Positions 27,407 through 36,182 of a stretch of 64,000 nucleotides of DNA are shown piece by piece. The first letter of the stretch is position 1; each line of letters begins with the position of its first letter. A model generated the notes under the pieces. It was not told where the DNA came from. It was given only the letters and a program-made list of their open reading frames with translations, and searched no databases. The position numbers were made by a program, and so were the translations under genes. Source of the DNA: Bog-473 sp963751335 (GTDB lineage: Bacteria; Actinomycetota; Acidimicrobiia; Acidimicrobiales; RAAP-2); contig CAVVUB010000004.1 in the NCBI GenBank assembly GCA_963751335.1, forward strand, positions 124,001 to 188,000, written 5' to 3'.

Positions 27407-28048
27407 ATGGAGTGGAGCCTGCTACACCCATTGTCCGAATCCGACCGGCGCGCGCTCCTGGCTCGCTCCACCCGCCAACGCTTCTCGCGAGGCGGGTTCA
27501 TCTTCCATGAAGGTGAGGCCGGAGACTGTGTGTACCTGATCGAGATGGGTACGGTGGCGGTTCGAGTTTCCTCTCCGGCGGGTGACGTCGTCACCCTCAA
27601 CGTCCTCGGCCCCGGCGACGCCTTCGGAGAGCAGGCGCTGATCGGTGAGAGTTCTCTTCGGTCGGCGACCGTGGTGGCTCTCGAGCGAACCGAGACGAGA
27701 CGCTTCACCCGGGCCGAATTCGAGACCCTTGTGGCCGACCACCCCTCGGCCGCGAGGATCGTGGCCCAAATGCTGGACCTTCGCCTCCGTGCCACCTCCC
27801 AGGCGCTTCTCGAGGCGCTCTATCTTCCCGTCGAGACCAGGGTGCTGCGAAGGCTGTCCCACCTGGCGGCGCTCTACGACTCTCCATCGATCCCCTTCAC
27901 CCAGGATGACCTTGCATCCCTGGCTGGGACTACCCGACAGACGGTCAACCGGGTTCTCGGCCAGGCTCAAGAGGATGGGCTGGTCGAGCTGTCACGAGGT
28001 CGGATCACGGTCAAGGATGGCCCAGAGCTCTCCCGCCGTTCCCGCTGA
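27407..28048 (+). CDS. Crp/Fnr-family transcriptional regulator
   Basis: The 213-residue protein has an N-terminal cyclic-nucleotide-binding-type beta barrel (FIFHEGEAGDCVYLIEMGTV and LGPGDAFGEQALIGE), a dimerisation helix and a C-terminal winged helix with the recognition segment FTQDDLASLAGTTRQTVNRV. There are no clustered N-terminal cysteines, so an Fnr-type iron-sulfur sensor is unlikely; the barrel fits a Crp-like ligand pocket, but the ligand is unknown. ATG 27407 behind AGGGAGA is chosen over the longer frame to 27311. Confidence 0.88.
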   Translation: MEWSLLHPLSESDRRALLARSTRQRFSRGGFIFHEGEAGDCVYLIEMGTVAVRVSSPAGDVVTLNVLGPGDAFGEQALIGESSLRSATVVALERTETRRFTRAEFETLVADHPSAARIVAQMLDLRLRATSQALLEALYLPVETRVLRRLSHLAALYDSPSIPFTQDDLASLAGTTRQTVNRVLGQAQEDGLVELSRGRITVKDGPELSRRSR

Positions 28049-28129
28049 ACAGTCGGGGAGTGTCTCTTCCCGCTGCCGCCTGCGCCTGCCGCCTGCCGCC
28101 TGCCTCAACGGAAGTGCAGGCGTTCAACC

Positions 28130-28375
28130 TCGGGACGTGACGTCCGCCACTGATGTGTCGAAGATCTGGCCTTCTGCGTGATCCGAGGTACGGGGCATCA
28201 CCGAACACAACGACGCCCCCATCTCCGGCCACAGTCCAATACCCGGTTCCGGCATCATTCGCTGCGATTCCCACCATGGGAGCGTTCAGGCTTCTGCCGC
28301 CCGTCCGGTCGGCCCGACAGCGAGGATGGCCACGATGCAAGGGATGGAGACGAGAATCGGGACCCAGCGCTTCAC
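28130..28375 (-). pseudogene. remnant of a secreted FGDA-repeat protein
   Basis: GTG 28375, with an AAAGGGGGT ribosome site, starts a signal peptide (KRWVPILVSIPCIVAILAVG) that ends in a stop after about 30 codons. The next frame over reads PMVGIAANDAGTGYWTVAGD then GGVVVFGDAPYLGS, one unit of the repeat found many times in large secreted actinobacterial proteins (YWxVAxDGGxFxFGDA). Only one unit remains before similarity ends. It looks like the 5' end of a deleted, frameshifted exported repeat protein. Confidence 0.65.
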
Positions 28376-28508
28376 GGCCGACCCCCTTTCGTGCGGCCGA
28401 TCGGACGGGCTTCGAGGGACCACGTGGGAGCAGCCATCCTCCTGTTGCCGTCGCCGCAGGGGTGACACCCCGACTGCGCTTCGAGCCAAGGCCCGAATAC
28501 TCCTGGTC

Positions 28509-30920
28509 CTAGCCCACCCGCTGTTGCGCAGGACGCCGGTGGGCTGTCAGGACTCGGCGGCTCAACTCTCCGAAGAGCTCTTCGGTGCGGGGAGAAGGCG
28601 AGCTTCCTGGATCGAGCGCGTCGACCCGCCGCTGGCACTCGCGCCATTCGAGGCGCAGCCGGTCCGCGTCACCCTCCGCGGCCGCCACCTCCATGGCCGT
28701 CCGCGACAGCGCCTCGCTGTACGGCTCGACCAGGCGGGCCCGTTCCAGTCCCCACCGAGCGAGCTCGAACAGCCCCGCCTCCGTCGCCAGCGTGGCCATG
28801 GAACAGGCGGCGGTGACGAGCACGGCCGCGATGCGACCGCCGTGACCCTCTGTCTCCCACCAGGAGTAGCCCGAGAGCGCGTTGGCCAGCGGTTCACTCT
28901 CGACCAGGTCCAGTGCGGCCCGGTAGTGCGCGAGGGCGAGGTCGCGGTCGTCGTGCGCCCTGGCCTCGGCGACGAAGGCGATCGCCCGCTGCACGTCGAC
29001 CGTCACCTCCGCCGAGACCTGGTAGATCCCGGCGCGCGTCCCCGCAGGAAAGAGCGGATTCCCCTCGGCGTCGGTGCCGAGCGCCTTGCGGGCCGCGTGG
29101 GCAACGTTGAACAGCGTCTTGGACGCGGCGTCGGCATCGGTCGAGCCGAGCACGCGGGTGCGCAGCCGATCGCTCGTGACCACGTCCGGCGAGTGCAGCG
29201 CCAGGTAGGCCACGAGCTCGACGGCCCGGCGCACCCGATTCGGAGGGAGGGGCTCGCGTAGCCCTTCGAGTCGTGGTGTCATGGTCAGCAGGCGCACGTC
29301 GACCGGCCCGGGGGTGACTGCGGCCCCGTCGTTTACGACGGACGGGAGCCCATGACCAGGCTCAACGCGGCGAGGCGGTCCGGGAGCACTCGGGGCGCAG
29401 ACCTCCGCGACGTCCTCTTCGGTCTGCGACGAGAGAAGGTGCGGGCGGACGACCTTGCCAAGAGGGTGGAGCGACGCGCCGTGGCGGTCCACCAGGACCG
29501 TGAGGTCACTGGCCACGGCGGTCTCGGTCGTCAGGACGGCGGTGGTCGCGGCGATTTCGCCGCGGAGCAGGTGGGGACCCCCGAGGAAGAGCCGGTGCGC
29601 CAGGACGGGATCGACGAGACGAGGGTCGTCCGGGTCGGTCGTGACCACGAGCTGGTCGGACCAGTCCCACGACTCGACGGCGGCCCGAGCGGCCCGCTGC
29701 AGATCCGGCGCGACCTCGCCCAGCACCGAGACAACGTCGCCGGGTCCGAGTGCGACCAGCCAGGTCCCCTCGTCGTCGTCGCCCACGGGAAAGGACAGCG
29801 GGATGTAGGGATCGCCCACGTCGCTGGCACGCTCGAGGGTGTCGTGGTCCACGTGCCAGGCGCGGCCGTCGTCAACCGGCCGCATCGGCTCGGGTGCCCC
29901 GGCTTCTTGTCTGGCGAGGTGGAACGTGACGCCGGTCGGACTCACCTGGACGAGACGGACCTTCGGACCGGGCCGGCCGCCTTCCAGCACGGAGAGTCCG
30001 AGCAACCGGTTGGCCGCCTCGAAGGCCCTCAGTGCAGGTGTGCCGTCGAAGCGCCGCCACAGGGTGGCGCTGTCCACCGCCCGCTCGGACGGCACGAGGG
30101 AGGCGTCGAGCGGATCGACGAAGTGTGGAATGCGAAATCGACGCCGTGACCGACGGGCAAGGGCGGCGCAGGCCAGCGAACCGATGCCGAGGACGAGGAG
30201 CTCGGGGAGATGGTCCGGCCGGCCGGGCGGGCGCGGCTTCGGTGTGTGGCGCCGGTCGTACGTGTTCGGGTGGTGGGCATCGTGGGGCAGCTCGATCCGC
30301 CAGCCTTCGCGCAGGTGGTCCGGATCAACCAGGCGCTCCGAAGGCGACACGGCGCGCCCGAGGTTGAGGGCGGCGAGGGTCGTCCATTGCGCGCCGTCAC
30401 CGAGTTGTGCTTGGGCGACGCTCCAGAGGCTGTCACCTGCGCGCACCACGTACGCGGCGCTCGCCGCCGGGCGTGATGCGTCCTGCCCCTCGATGGAGGT
30501 GTGTCTGAGAGTCGGCGTGGAGGCGTGCAGCTGCGGAGCAACCGCTCCCGCCACCGACGACAACGCGACAGGTACACCCACCGAGGTCACGGCGAGCACG
30601 CCCAGGGCGATGCGCCTGGCCAACCAGTCCACCAACGAGCTCGATCGCGGTCCGATCTCGTGGTGGCGCACCCGAGCCGTCACTGACCGCACCAGCTCGG
30701 CACAACAAGCGACCCAGGCGATCCACGCGGCCAGCGTCAGCCCGCAGAGCGCGTCACGGGCCAGGGCAGACCAGCCGTGTCCGACTCCTCCCGACAGTGG
30801 GTTGCCGACGACGAACAGGAGCACCGCGGGCACCGCGGTGAAGGCGAGGAGAGCGGCGACGAGTGCGCCGGCGACGTCGATGGCCCGCTTGGCCAGCACG
30901 GCGGGCGCGCGCTCAGCCAC
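28509..30920 (-). CDS. membrane-bound LysM domain and BTAD-type regulator fusion
   Basis: The 803-residue protein starts with three hydrophobic helices (about 16-39, 57-78, 103-125). A LysM domain (157-211, YVVRAGDSLWSVAQAQLG) comes next, then another helix near 236-255, a long middle region, and a C-terminal winged-helix plus BTAD/TPR part (about 560-790, LVAYLALHSPDVVTSDRLRT and SKTLFNVAHAARKALG). LysM binds peptidoglycan; BTAD domains are found in SARP-type activators. The combination suggests a cell-wall-sensing membrane regulator, which is inference. Its start overlaps the stop of the secreted-protein gene by eight bases, and a sigma-like gene precedes that, so the three form an operon. 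Confidence 0.78.
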   Translation of the reverse strand: MAERAPAVLAKRAIDVAGALVAALLAFTAVPAVLLFVVGNPLSGGVGHGWSALARDALCGLTLAAWIAWVACCAELVRSVTARVRHHEIGPRSSSLVDWLARRIALGVLAVTSVGVPVALSSVAGAVAPQLHASTPTLRHTSIEGQDASRPAASAAYVVRAGDSLWSVAQAQLGDGAQWTTLAALNLGRAVSPSERLVDPDHLREGWRIELPHDAHHPNTYDRRHTPKPRPPGRPDHLPELLVLGIGSLACAALARRSRRRFRIPHFVDPLDASLVPSERAVDSATLWRRFDGTPALRAFEAANRLLGLSVLEGGRPGPKVRLVQVSPTGVTFHLARQEAGAPEPMRPVDDGRAWHVDHDTLERASDVGDPYIPLSFPVGDDDEGTWLVALGPGDVVSVLGEVAPDLQRAARAAVESWDWSDQLVVTTDPDDPRLVDPVLAHRLFLGGPHLLRGEIAATTAVLTTETAVASDLTVLVDRHGASLHPLGKVVRPHLLSSQTEEDVAEVCAPSAPGPPRRVEPGHGLPSVVNDGAAVTPGPVDVRLLTMTPRLEGLREPLPPNRVRRAVELVAYLALHSPDVVTSDRLRTRVLGSTDADAASKTLFNVAHAARKALGTDAEGNPLFPAGTRAGIYQVSAEVTVDVQRAIAFVAEARAHDDRDLALAHYRAALDLVESEPLANALSGYSWWETEGHGGRIAAVLVTAACSMATLATEAGLFELARWGLERARLVEPYSEALSRTAMEVAAAEGDADRLRLEWRECQRRVDALDPGSSPSPRTEELFGELSRRVLTAHRRPAQQRVG

Positions 30921-31638
30921 CGGCCGGCCCCATCGTGACCGTATAGGTCAGCGAGCTCGACTCGGAGGGCGGCTCGCTCACGGTCGCCTGGCACCCGCTC
31001 GCATCAGGCAACGACGTCGCCATGGCCGTCGTGCCGCTGACGGTCTGACTGCCGCCGGGGCAGGTCACCGTCATGGAGAGATAGACGGGTGTGGACCACA
31101 CCACCGAGACCTCGGTGGGCCCGGACCCGTCGACCGCGAACACACCCGAGTCCTGCAAGGGTGGATCGAGATAGCCCTCGGTCTGGGTGCGGTCGGCCGG
31201 CAGCGCGGCCGGCGTCGCGGTGGTGGTCGTCGTGGTTGGTGGGGGCCCACTCGTCGTATTGGTCGTCGAGGCCGGGGGGACCGCGTTGGTACCAGTGGTG
31301 TGCACGTCGACCGCCGGAGTGTGCGCCGCGACGGGAGCGGTGGCCGGCGGCGCGGTCGTCGATGTTGTCGTCGTCGAGAACGTCATCGGAGCGTCGCCGG
31401 ATCGGAGTGGTCGCACTGCACCGTGGCGGACGGCCCCGTGTGGGCTCGCCACCGACTGCGCGTGGAGCGGACGCCCGGCGCCGTCCCGACCCGAGGTTTC
31501 CACCAGTAGTGCAATCAAGGCGAGGGAGACAGCGAGGATCACCCACCAGTTGGGTCGCCATCGCGCTGACCGGCCCCGCAACGCGTCCGTCGGACCGGGT
31601 CCTGCACTCGCCACCGGCACACCATACGCACGCGTCAC
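30913..31638 (-). CDS. Thr/Pro-rich membrane-anchored exported protein
   Basis: From GTG 31638 the 241-residue product has a short basic cytoplasmic start, one membrane helix (WWVILAVSLALIALLVE) and an extracytoplasmic Thr/Ala/Pro-rich stretch (SGPPPTTTTTTATPAA) like a cell-wall spacer. A C-terminal domain of about 90 residues contains two cysteines (TVTCPGGSQ and SGCQATVS) that could form a disulfide. No enzyme motif is seen. The open frame continues upstream to 32067 only as an antisense shadow of the sigma-like gene. It overlaps the LysM-BTAD gene by eight bases and starts 11 bases after the sigma-like stop. Confidence 0.65.
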   Translation of the reverse strand: MTRAYGVPVASAGPGPTDALRGRSARWRPNWWVILAVSLALIALLVETSGRDGAGRPLHAQSVASPHGAVRHGAVRPLRSGDAPMTFSTTTTSTTAPPATAPVAAHTPAVDVHTTGTNAVPPASTTNTTSGPPPTTTTTTATPAALPADRTQTEGYLDPPLQDSGVFAVDGSGPTEVSVVWSTPVYLSMTVTCPGGSQTVSGTTAMATSLPDASGCQATVSEPPSESSSLTYTVTMGPAGG

Positions 31639-31648
31639 TCGACGCGCA

Positions 31649-32428
31649 TCAGCCGGCGGAGGCGCAGAGCCGGCGCTGGCCACGGTCGCGCCGGGTGTAG
31701 AGCGCGCGTCGCTCCCGACCGGTGGTGCTCGCGAGTTCGGCGATGGTGTAGCCCAGGACGTGTTGCGCGTAGAGGAGCTGCACCTCCTCATGATCCATTC
31801 CCTCTGAGTGCAAGTTGATGAGGATGCGCGCCAGCTCCTCGAGGTCGGTCTCGACCCGAACATCGCGGTCGGAGCACGCGGACTCGAGTGCCACGTGGCG
31901 GGTGCCCAAGTCCTTGCTCCGGAGCAGCTGACGGCGCAACCGGCAGCGGATGGCGGACAGCAGATCGAGGACGGCGTAGGCGCGGTCTTGGCCGGTCCAC
32001 TCCTGCACCACGAGCCACGCCGTCGCGATGAGTTCCGCGAAGAACTCTTCGCCGTCGCACCAGTCACCGCCGAGTCCCCACTGGAGCATCGAGGCCACCG
32101 AGATCAGCCCGGGGAGGAGGGCCTGCACCAGCATGCGCCCGATGAAGGGGTCGGACCCCGCCTCGCGCAGGAGCACCCGGATCAGCCGGGCCGCGTCCTC
32201 GCGCTGGCGCCGGCCCGAGGCCCGGCGCATGTGCTCGACCAGGTCGAGGGGGGTCGGGCAGGAGGCAGGGTGTCGCGACGTGCCGAGAACGAGCTGGGCC
32301 ATGCCGGGATCTCGCCGGGCCACCCGGGCCAACGCCCGGATGCCCCCGGGGGAGCGGCCGATGGACTGCCATTCGGCGGTCATGTGGTCGATGAATTCGG
32401 TGTGGTGAGTCCGAGCGCGTGTGGGCAT
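31649..32428 (-). CDS. sigma factor-like/HTH regulatory protein
   Basis: The 259-residue protein is mainly helical. Its C-terminus (QLLYAQHVLGYTIAELASTT then GRERRALYTRRDRGQRRL) looks like a sigma-70 region 4 helix-turn-helix. The middle has a DLLSAIRCRLRRQL helix, in the position of a region 2-like core binder, but no clear region 2.4. It may be an atypical ECF-like sigma factor or an activator. It is the first gene of the operon with the Thr-rich protein and LysM-BTAD protein, which would fit a cell-envelope regulatory module. ATG 32428 has a GTGGGG site; the open frame extends further without support. Confidence 0.6.
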   Translation of the reverse strand: MPTRARTHHTEFIDHMTAEWQSIGRSPGGIRALARVARRDPGMAQLVLGTSRHPASCPTPLDLVEHMRRASGRRQREDAARLIRVLLREAGSDPFIGRMLVQALLPGLISVASMLQWGLGGDWCDGEEFFAELIATAWLVVQEWTGQDRAYAVLDLLSAIRCRLRRQLLRSKDLGTRHVALESACSDRDVRVETDLEELARILINLHSEGMDHEEVQLLYAQHVLGYTIAELASTTGRERRALYTRRDRGQRRLCASAG

Positions 32429-32526
32429 GGCCCCACGGTCGCGGGGTGTGCTCCCCCGATGGCTCCCCCAGGGCAGGCGATCGCGGAGCACTCGCGATAT
32501 CCCAGCTCGGCGGTAGTGTGCGCCCG

Positions 32527-32934
32527 ATGGACATCGACGAGTTCTACGAAGCCGACCCCAGGCGCCGATCCTCAGCGGAGCTCGAGCTGGGCACCGAATG
32601 GCTGGATGCGGACGGCATCCGCCACGAGCTCAATTACGTGGAGGACACCGGCGAGCTCTACGTGCTGCGCGAGCCGGCGCCGCACGTGACCGAGGACCCC
32701 TTCGGCGGTCTCTTCGTGAAGGCTCCGCCGGGGTACGAACACAAGATGACGGTGCACGTCATCGCCAGCATCCCGACCAAGGACGAGCTGCACGGGATCC
32801 TCGCCGGGTGGCAGGACCACATGTCCGCCAAGGACGGACCGCAATGGCTGGGCGACCGCCTGCGGGAGGCCGGGGTGGCGGTCGGTCCGCCGGGCGACAT
32901 CATCGTGGACGACGGGCCCGACCCGCGGGCCTGA
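32527..32934 (+). CDS. conserved hypothetical actinobacterial protein
   Basis: The 135-residue acidic protein begins DIDEFYEADPRRRSSAELEL and contains EWLDADGIRHELNYVEDTGE then LYVLREP, a pattern shared with uncharacterised proteins of mycobacteria and other actinobacteria. No membrane segment or catalytic motif is seen. ATG 32527 is preferred over the longer frame to 32419. It is divergent from the sigma-like operon across about 98 bases. Confidence 0.72.
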   Translation: MDIDEFYEADPRRRSSAELELGTEWLDADGIRHELNYVEDTGELYVLREPAPHVTEDPFGGLFVKAPPGYEHKMTVHVIASIPTKDELHGILAGWQDHMSAKDGPQWLGDRLREAGVAVGPPGDIIVDDGPDPRA

Positions 32935-32993
32935 GTTTCGCCGGGCTTGAGCTTCGCGGCGGTCCGAAAACCTGACCCGTTCGGCCAGCCGAT

Positions 32994-34070
32994 TCAGGCC
33001 GGCGGCTCCAGGTCGAGCATGGTGGCGAGGAGCTGGGTGGCGAGGTTGTTCGATCGCATGTCCGCCTCGGCCGGGAGAATCTTGCTCTCGAGCAGCAGGT
33101 CCGAGAGCCGCAGCATGACCACGGCGAAGCGGAAGCCCGAGAACACCTCGTAGAAGAAGAGGTCCCGCATCCGCCGGCCCATGAACTCGGAGTAGCGCTC
33201 GATCGTCTCCTCGTGGGACGGGAAGCCGGCCGGGCGGGCCACGCCGAGGGGATCGGTGAACTGTCGGTCGAAGTAGAGGAACCAGCCGAGGTCCATCTCG
33301 GGCTGGCCCAGTGAGGCCATCTCCCAGTCGAGAACGGCGGCGGCGCGGAAGTCGTCCCAGATGATGTTGCCGATGCGGCTGTCGCCCCAGCTGAGCACCA
33401 ACTCGCCCTGCTCGTCGGGCCGGTTGGCCACCAGCCACTCCCACGTCGATTCGAGGACGGGCACGCTGAATCCCTTGGCCGACCAGTCCAGATAGTCGCG
33501 GTAGTAGGACATCTGCTGCACGATCCCGGGCTTGCCCCGTTGCGGCATGCCGAGCCAGTCCAGGCCGGCGGCCCGCCAGTCGGTCCGGTGCACTGCGGCC
33601 AGGGCGTCGATCCCGCTCCACCACAGGCGTTCCTGCTGCTCAGGCGTGGCCTCGACGACCCAGCCCTCCATCGTGTAGGGGATGTTGTCCGGCGGGACCA
33701 GGCCCTCGACGTGCTCCATGGTGAAGAAGGGCACGCCCAGGTACTGCGGGTCCGTCTCGAAGGGGCCCAGCGGAGGCAGCGGCACCGGCGACCCGGCGTC
33801 GGCCAGTGCCCTCATGACCCGGTATTGAGTGGAGAACTCGGCGTCCATGAACAAGAAGTGCTTGGTCGGGGCGACCCGGACGACCAGGCGCCGCTCCTCG
33901 CCGTCGGGGGTACGGGTGCGGCACAGGATGGTCTCGTTGGAGAAGCCGTTGGAGGCCGGCGTCTGGACGTCGAAGACCTGGGCCCCTGCCCCGTTGGCCG
34001 CCTTGGTCGAGAGCCACTTGGTCAGCGTGGCGGCAACCTCGTCGGGGTCTCGCTGGTCGATGTCGGGCAC
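32994..34070 (-). CDS. phosphotransferase family protein (aminoglycoside phosphotransferase/choline kinase fold)
   Basis: The 358-residue protein has kinase-fold signatures of the APH family: SNGFSNETILCRTRT with a Gly-rich loop, RLVVRVAPT with the ATP lysine replaced in a hydrophobic strand, the catalytic loop LVLSWGDSRIGNIIWDD and the metal-binding AAVLDWEMASLGQPEMDLGW. In actinobacteria such genes often lie near acyl-CoA dehydrogenase or aldehyde dehydrogenase genes and are annotated as putative acyl-CoA phosphotransferases; the substrate is unknown. The catalytic loop here has Ser-Trp-Gly-Asp where His-x-Asp is usual, but Asp is present. GTG 34070 is the start. Confidence 0.82.
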   Translation of the reverse strand: MPDIDQRDPDEVAATLTKWLSTKAANGAGAQVFDVQTPASNGFSNETILCRTRTPDGEERRLVVRVAPTKHFLFMDAEFSTQYRVMRALADAGSPVPLPPLGPFETDPQYLGVPFFTMEHVEGLVPPDNIPYTMEGWVVEATPEQQERLWWSGIDALAAVHRTDWRAAGLDWLGMPQRGKPGIVQQMSYYRDYLDWSAKGFSVPVLESTWEWLVANRPDEQGELVLSWGDSRIGNIIWDDFRAAAVLDWEMASLGQPEMDLGWFLYFDRQFTDPLGVARPAGFPSHEETIERYSEFMGRRMRDLFFYEVFSGFRFAVVMLRLSDLLLESKILPAEADMRSNNLATQLLATMLDLEPPA

Positions 34071-34134
34071 GGGGCGGCACTTTACCGAGAGTGCAGGCCA
34101 CCGGGGTGGCCGTGACTGCCGGGAGGTAGCGTCC

Positions 34135-34464
34135 GTGAGCGTGCTGATCGTCATCGACCTCTCCGAATCCAGGGTCCACCTGCGTGATCCCGACGATTTC
34201 ACCCGCTTCTCGGTGGCCGTCGAGGGTGCCGGTGACCAGGGCGACCTGGCCCGGATGGTGGGCCAGTCGGGGCTGGGCCGCCTCAAGGACGACGGCCGGC
34301 ACGTGGTGGTCGACCCCGTGGCCCTGCGGGCCCTGGCCGGGACGGCGGCCACCGCGGAGTGGGACGAGGGCTTCGCCGGGATGCAGGCGTATGCCGCCGG
34401 GAAGGGCTGGGTGGAGGACGACGGCGTCGTCGCCCATATCGAGCCACTCGACCAGACCAGCTGA
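34135..34464 (+). CDS. conserved hypothetical protein (109 residues)
   Basis: From GTG 34135, eight bases after GGGAGG, the product contains VLIVIDLSESRVHLRDPDDF and a C-terminal acidic EWDEGFAGMQAYAAGKGWVE. It resembles small uncharacterised actinobacterial proteins. It is soluble, with no recognisable active site. It sits between the divergent phosphotransferase gene and the aldehyde dehydrogenase gene 121 bases downstream. Confidence 0.65.
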   Translation: MSVLIVIDLSESRVHLRDPDDFTRFSVAVEGAGDQGDLARMVGQSGLGRLKDDGRHVVVDPVALRALAGTAATAEWDEGFAGMQAYAAGKGWVEDDGVVAHIEPLDQTS

Positions 34465-34585
34465 CGCCTTCCGTACCCGCCGGTCGCCATCGGACAGGTT
34501 GTCCGATGCGGCGCTAGCCTGATGTGGCCGCCCGATACCCGGCGGTTGGGGGCGGCCGGCCCCCCGGAGTTCCTGGGAGGGACAC

Positions 34586-36058
34586 ATGGCAATTCGGGAC
34601 TACGACCGCTTGTACATCGGCGGCGACTGGGTGGCCCCGGAGGGCACCAACACCATTTCGGTGATCTCTCCGTCCACCGAGGAGGTCGTGGCCCGGGTGC
34701 CCGAGGGCACCGAGGCCGACATCGACAAAGCGGTGGCCGCCGCCCGCACCGCGTTCGACCGCGGGCCCTGGCCCCGCATGACCCCGGCCGAGCGGGCCGT
34801 GATCCTGCGCAACGTGGCCAACCAGATCGCGGCCGAAGTGGACGACCTGGCCGCCATCATCACCGGCGAGATGGGCTCGCCCATCACCTTCTCGGGTATG
34901 GGCCAGGTGCTCGCCCCGATGATGATCTTCAACTACTACGCGGATCTGGCCGACACCTTCGCCTTCGACGAGGTGCGCACCGGCCTGCTCAACCCGCAGG
35001 TGCTCGTGACCAAGGAGCCGGTGGGCGTCGTCGGTGCCATCGCGCCGTGGAACGTGCCGCTCTTCATCGCCGCGGCCAAGCTGGCACCCTCGCTCGTCGC
35101 CGGCTGCACCGTGGTCTACAAGCCGGCCCCCGAGACACCCTTCGACGCCTTCCGGCTGGCCGAGATCTTCGAGGAGAACGGGTTGCCCAAGGGCGTGCTC
35201 TCCGTGATCCCCGCCGGCCGCGAGGTCTCCGAGCACCTGGTCACGCATCCGGGTGTCGACAAGATCTCCTTCACCGGCTCCGGTGTCGGGGGCAAGCGCA
35301 TCGGCGGCCTGTGCGGTGAGCGCCTCAAGCGCTGCACGCTCGAGCTCGGCGGCAAGTCGGCCGCCATCATCCTCGACGACGCCGACCTGGCGACGACGAT
35401 CCCGACCCTGCTGCCCAACTCCATCATGAACAACGGGCAGGCGTGTATCGCCCAGACCCGCATCTTGGCGCCGCGGGCCCGCTACGCCGAGGTGGTCGAC
35501 GCCGTCGTGTCCGGCGTCGCCGCCATGAAGGTGGGCGACCCGATGGACCCGGCGACCGAGGTGGGCCCTGTGGTGGCCGAGCGGCAGCGGACGCGGATTC
35601 TCGGGTATCTCGACAGCGGTCGTGAGGAGGGTGCGACGGTCGCACTCGGCGGCGGGCGCCCCACCGGGAGTGACTTCGCCAAGGGCTGGTACGTGGAGCC
35701 GACCGTGTTCTCCGACGTCGACAACAAAATGAAGATCGCCCAAGAGGAGATCTTCGGTCCCGTCCTCGTCGTCATCCCCTACGACGGCGACGAGAACGCC
35801 GTCGACATCGCCAACGACTCGAGCTACGGCCTCTGCGGATCCGTCTGGACGGCCGACAACGACCGCGGCCTCGGCGTGGCCCGCCAGGTGCGCACCGGCA
35901 CCTACATGCTCAACGCCCCCGTGCCGATCGACTTCTCGACGCCCTTCGGCGGCTACAAGGAGTCCGGCGTCGGCCGCGAGTTCGGGCCCGAAGGCCTCGA
36001 GACCTTCCTCGAGAAGAAGTCCATCGCACTCCCGGCGGGGTACACGCCCGGAGTGTGA
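34586..36058 (+). CDS. NAD(P)-dependent aldehyde dehydrogenase
   Basis: The 490-residue protein is a full-length ALDH. It shows VGVVGAIAPWNVPLFIAAAK with the cofactor-site Asn, KPAPETPFDA, the Rossmann FTGSGVGGKRI, the general base Glu in LELGGKSAAIIL, the catalytic Cys near residue 287 in NNGQACIAQTR, and the C-terminal PFGGYKESGVGREFG. It oxidises an aldehyde to a carboxylic acid; the substrate is not predictable. The ATG has a GGGAGGG ribosome site. All catalytic residues are present. Confidence 0.93.
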   Translation: MAIRDYDRLYIGGDWVAPEGTNTISVISPSTEEVVARVPEGTEADIDKAVAAARTAFDRGPWPRMTPAERAVILRNVANQIAAEVDDLAAIITGEMGSPITFSGMGQVLAPMMIFNYYADLADTFAFDEVRTGLLNPQVLVTKEPVGVVGAIAPWNVPLFIAAAKLAPSLVAGCTVVYKPAPETPFDAFRLAEIFEENGLPKGVLSVIPAGREVSEHLVTHPGVDKISFTGSGVGGKRIGGLCGERLKRCTLELGGKSAAIILDDADLATTIPTLLPNSIMNNGQACIAQTRILAPRARYAEVVDAVVSGVAAMKVGDPMDPATEVGPVVAERQRTRILGYLDSGREEGATVALGGGRPTGSDFAKGWYVEPTVFSDVDNKMKIAQEEIFGPVLVVIPYDGDENAVDIANDSSYGLCGSVWTADNDRGLGVARQVRTGTYMLNAPVPIDFSTPFGGYKESGVGREFGPEGLETFLEKKSIALPAGYTPGV

Positions 36059-36182
36059 GCGCCTGACGGCGGGTTCCTGACGGCGGGTTCCCGACGTCGG
36101 ACGAAGACAGGGTGGAAGCGGCGGTTGCGCCGACGCCGAGGTCCGCTCCCCGGCTCGCCCCGGGTTCAGGAGGGGAGCGGAT

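Noticed and set aside
30913..32067. Longer start for the Thr-rich exported protein
   Set aside because: The part beyond 31638 is an Arg/Ser-rich shadow of the sigma-like gene on the same strand and has no ribosome site.
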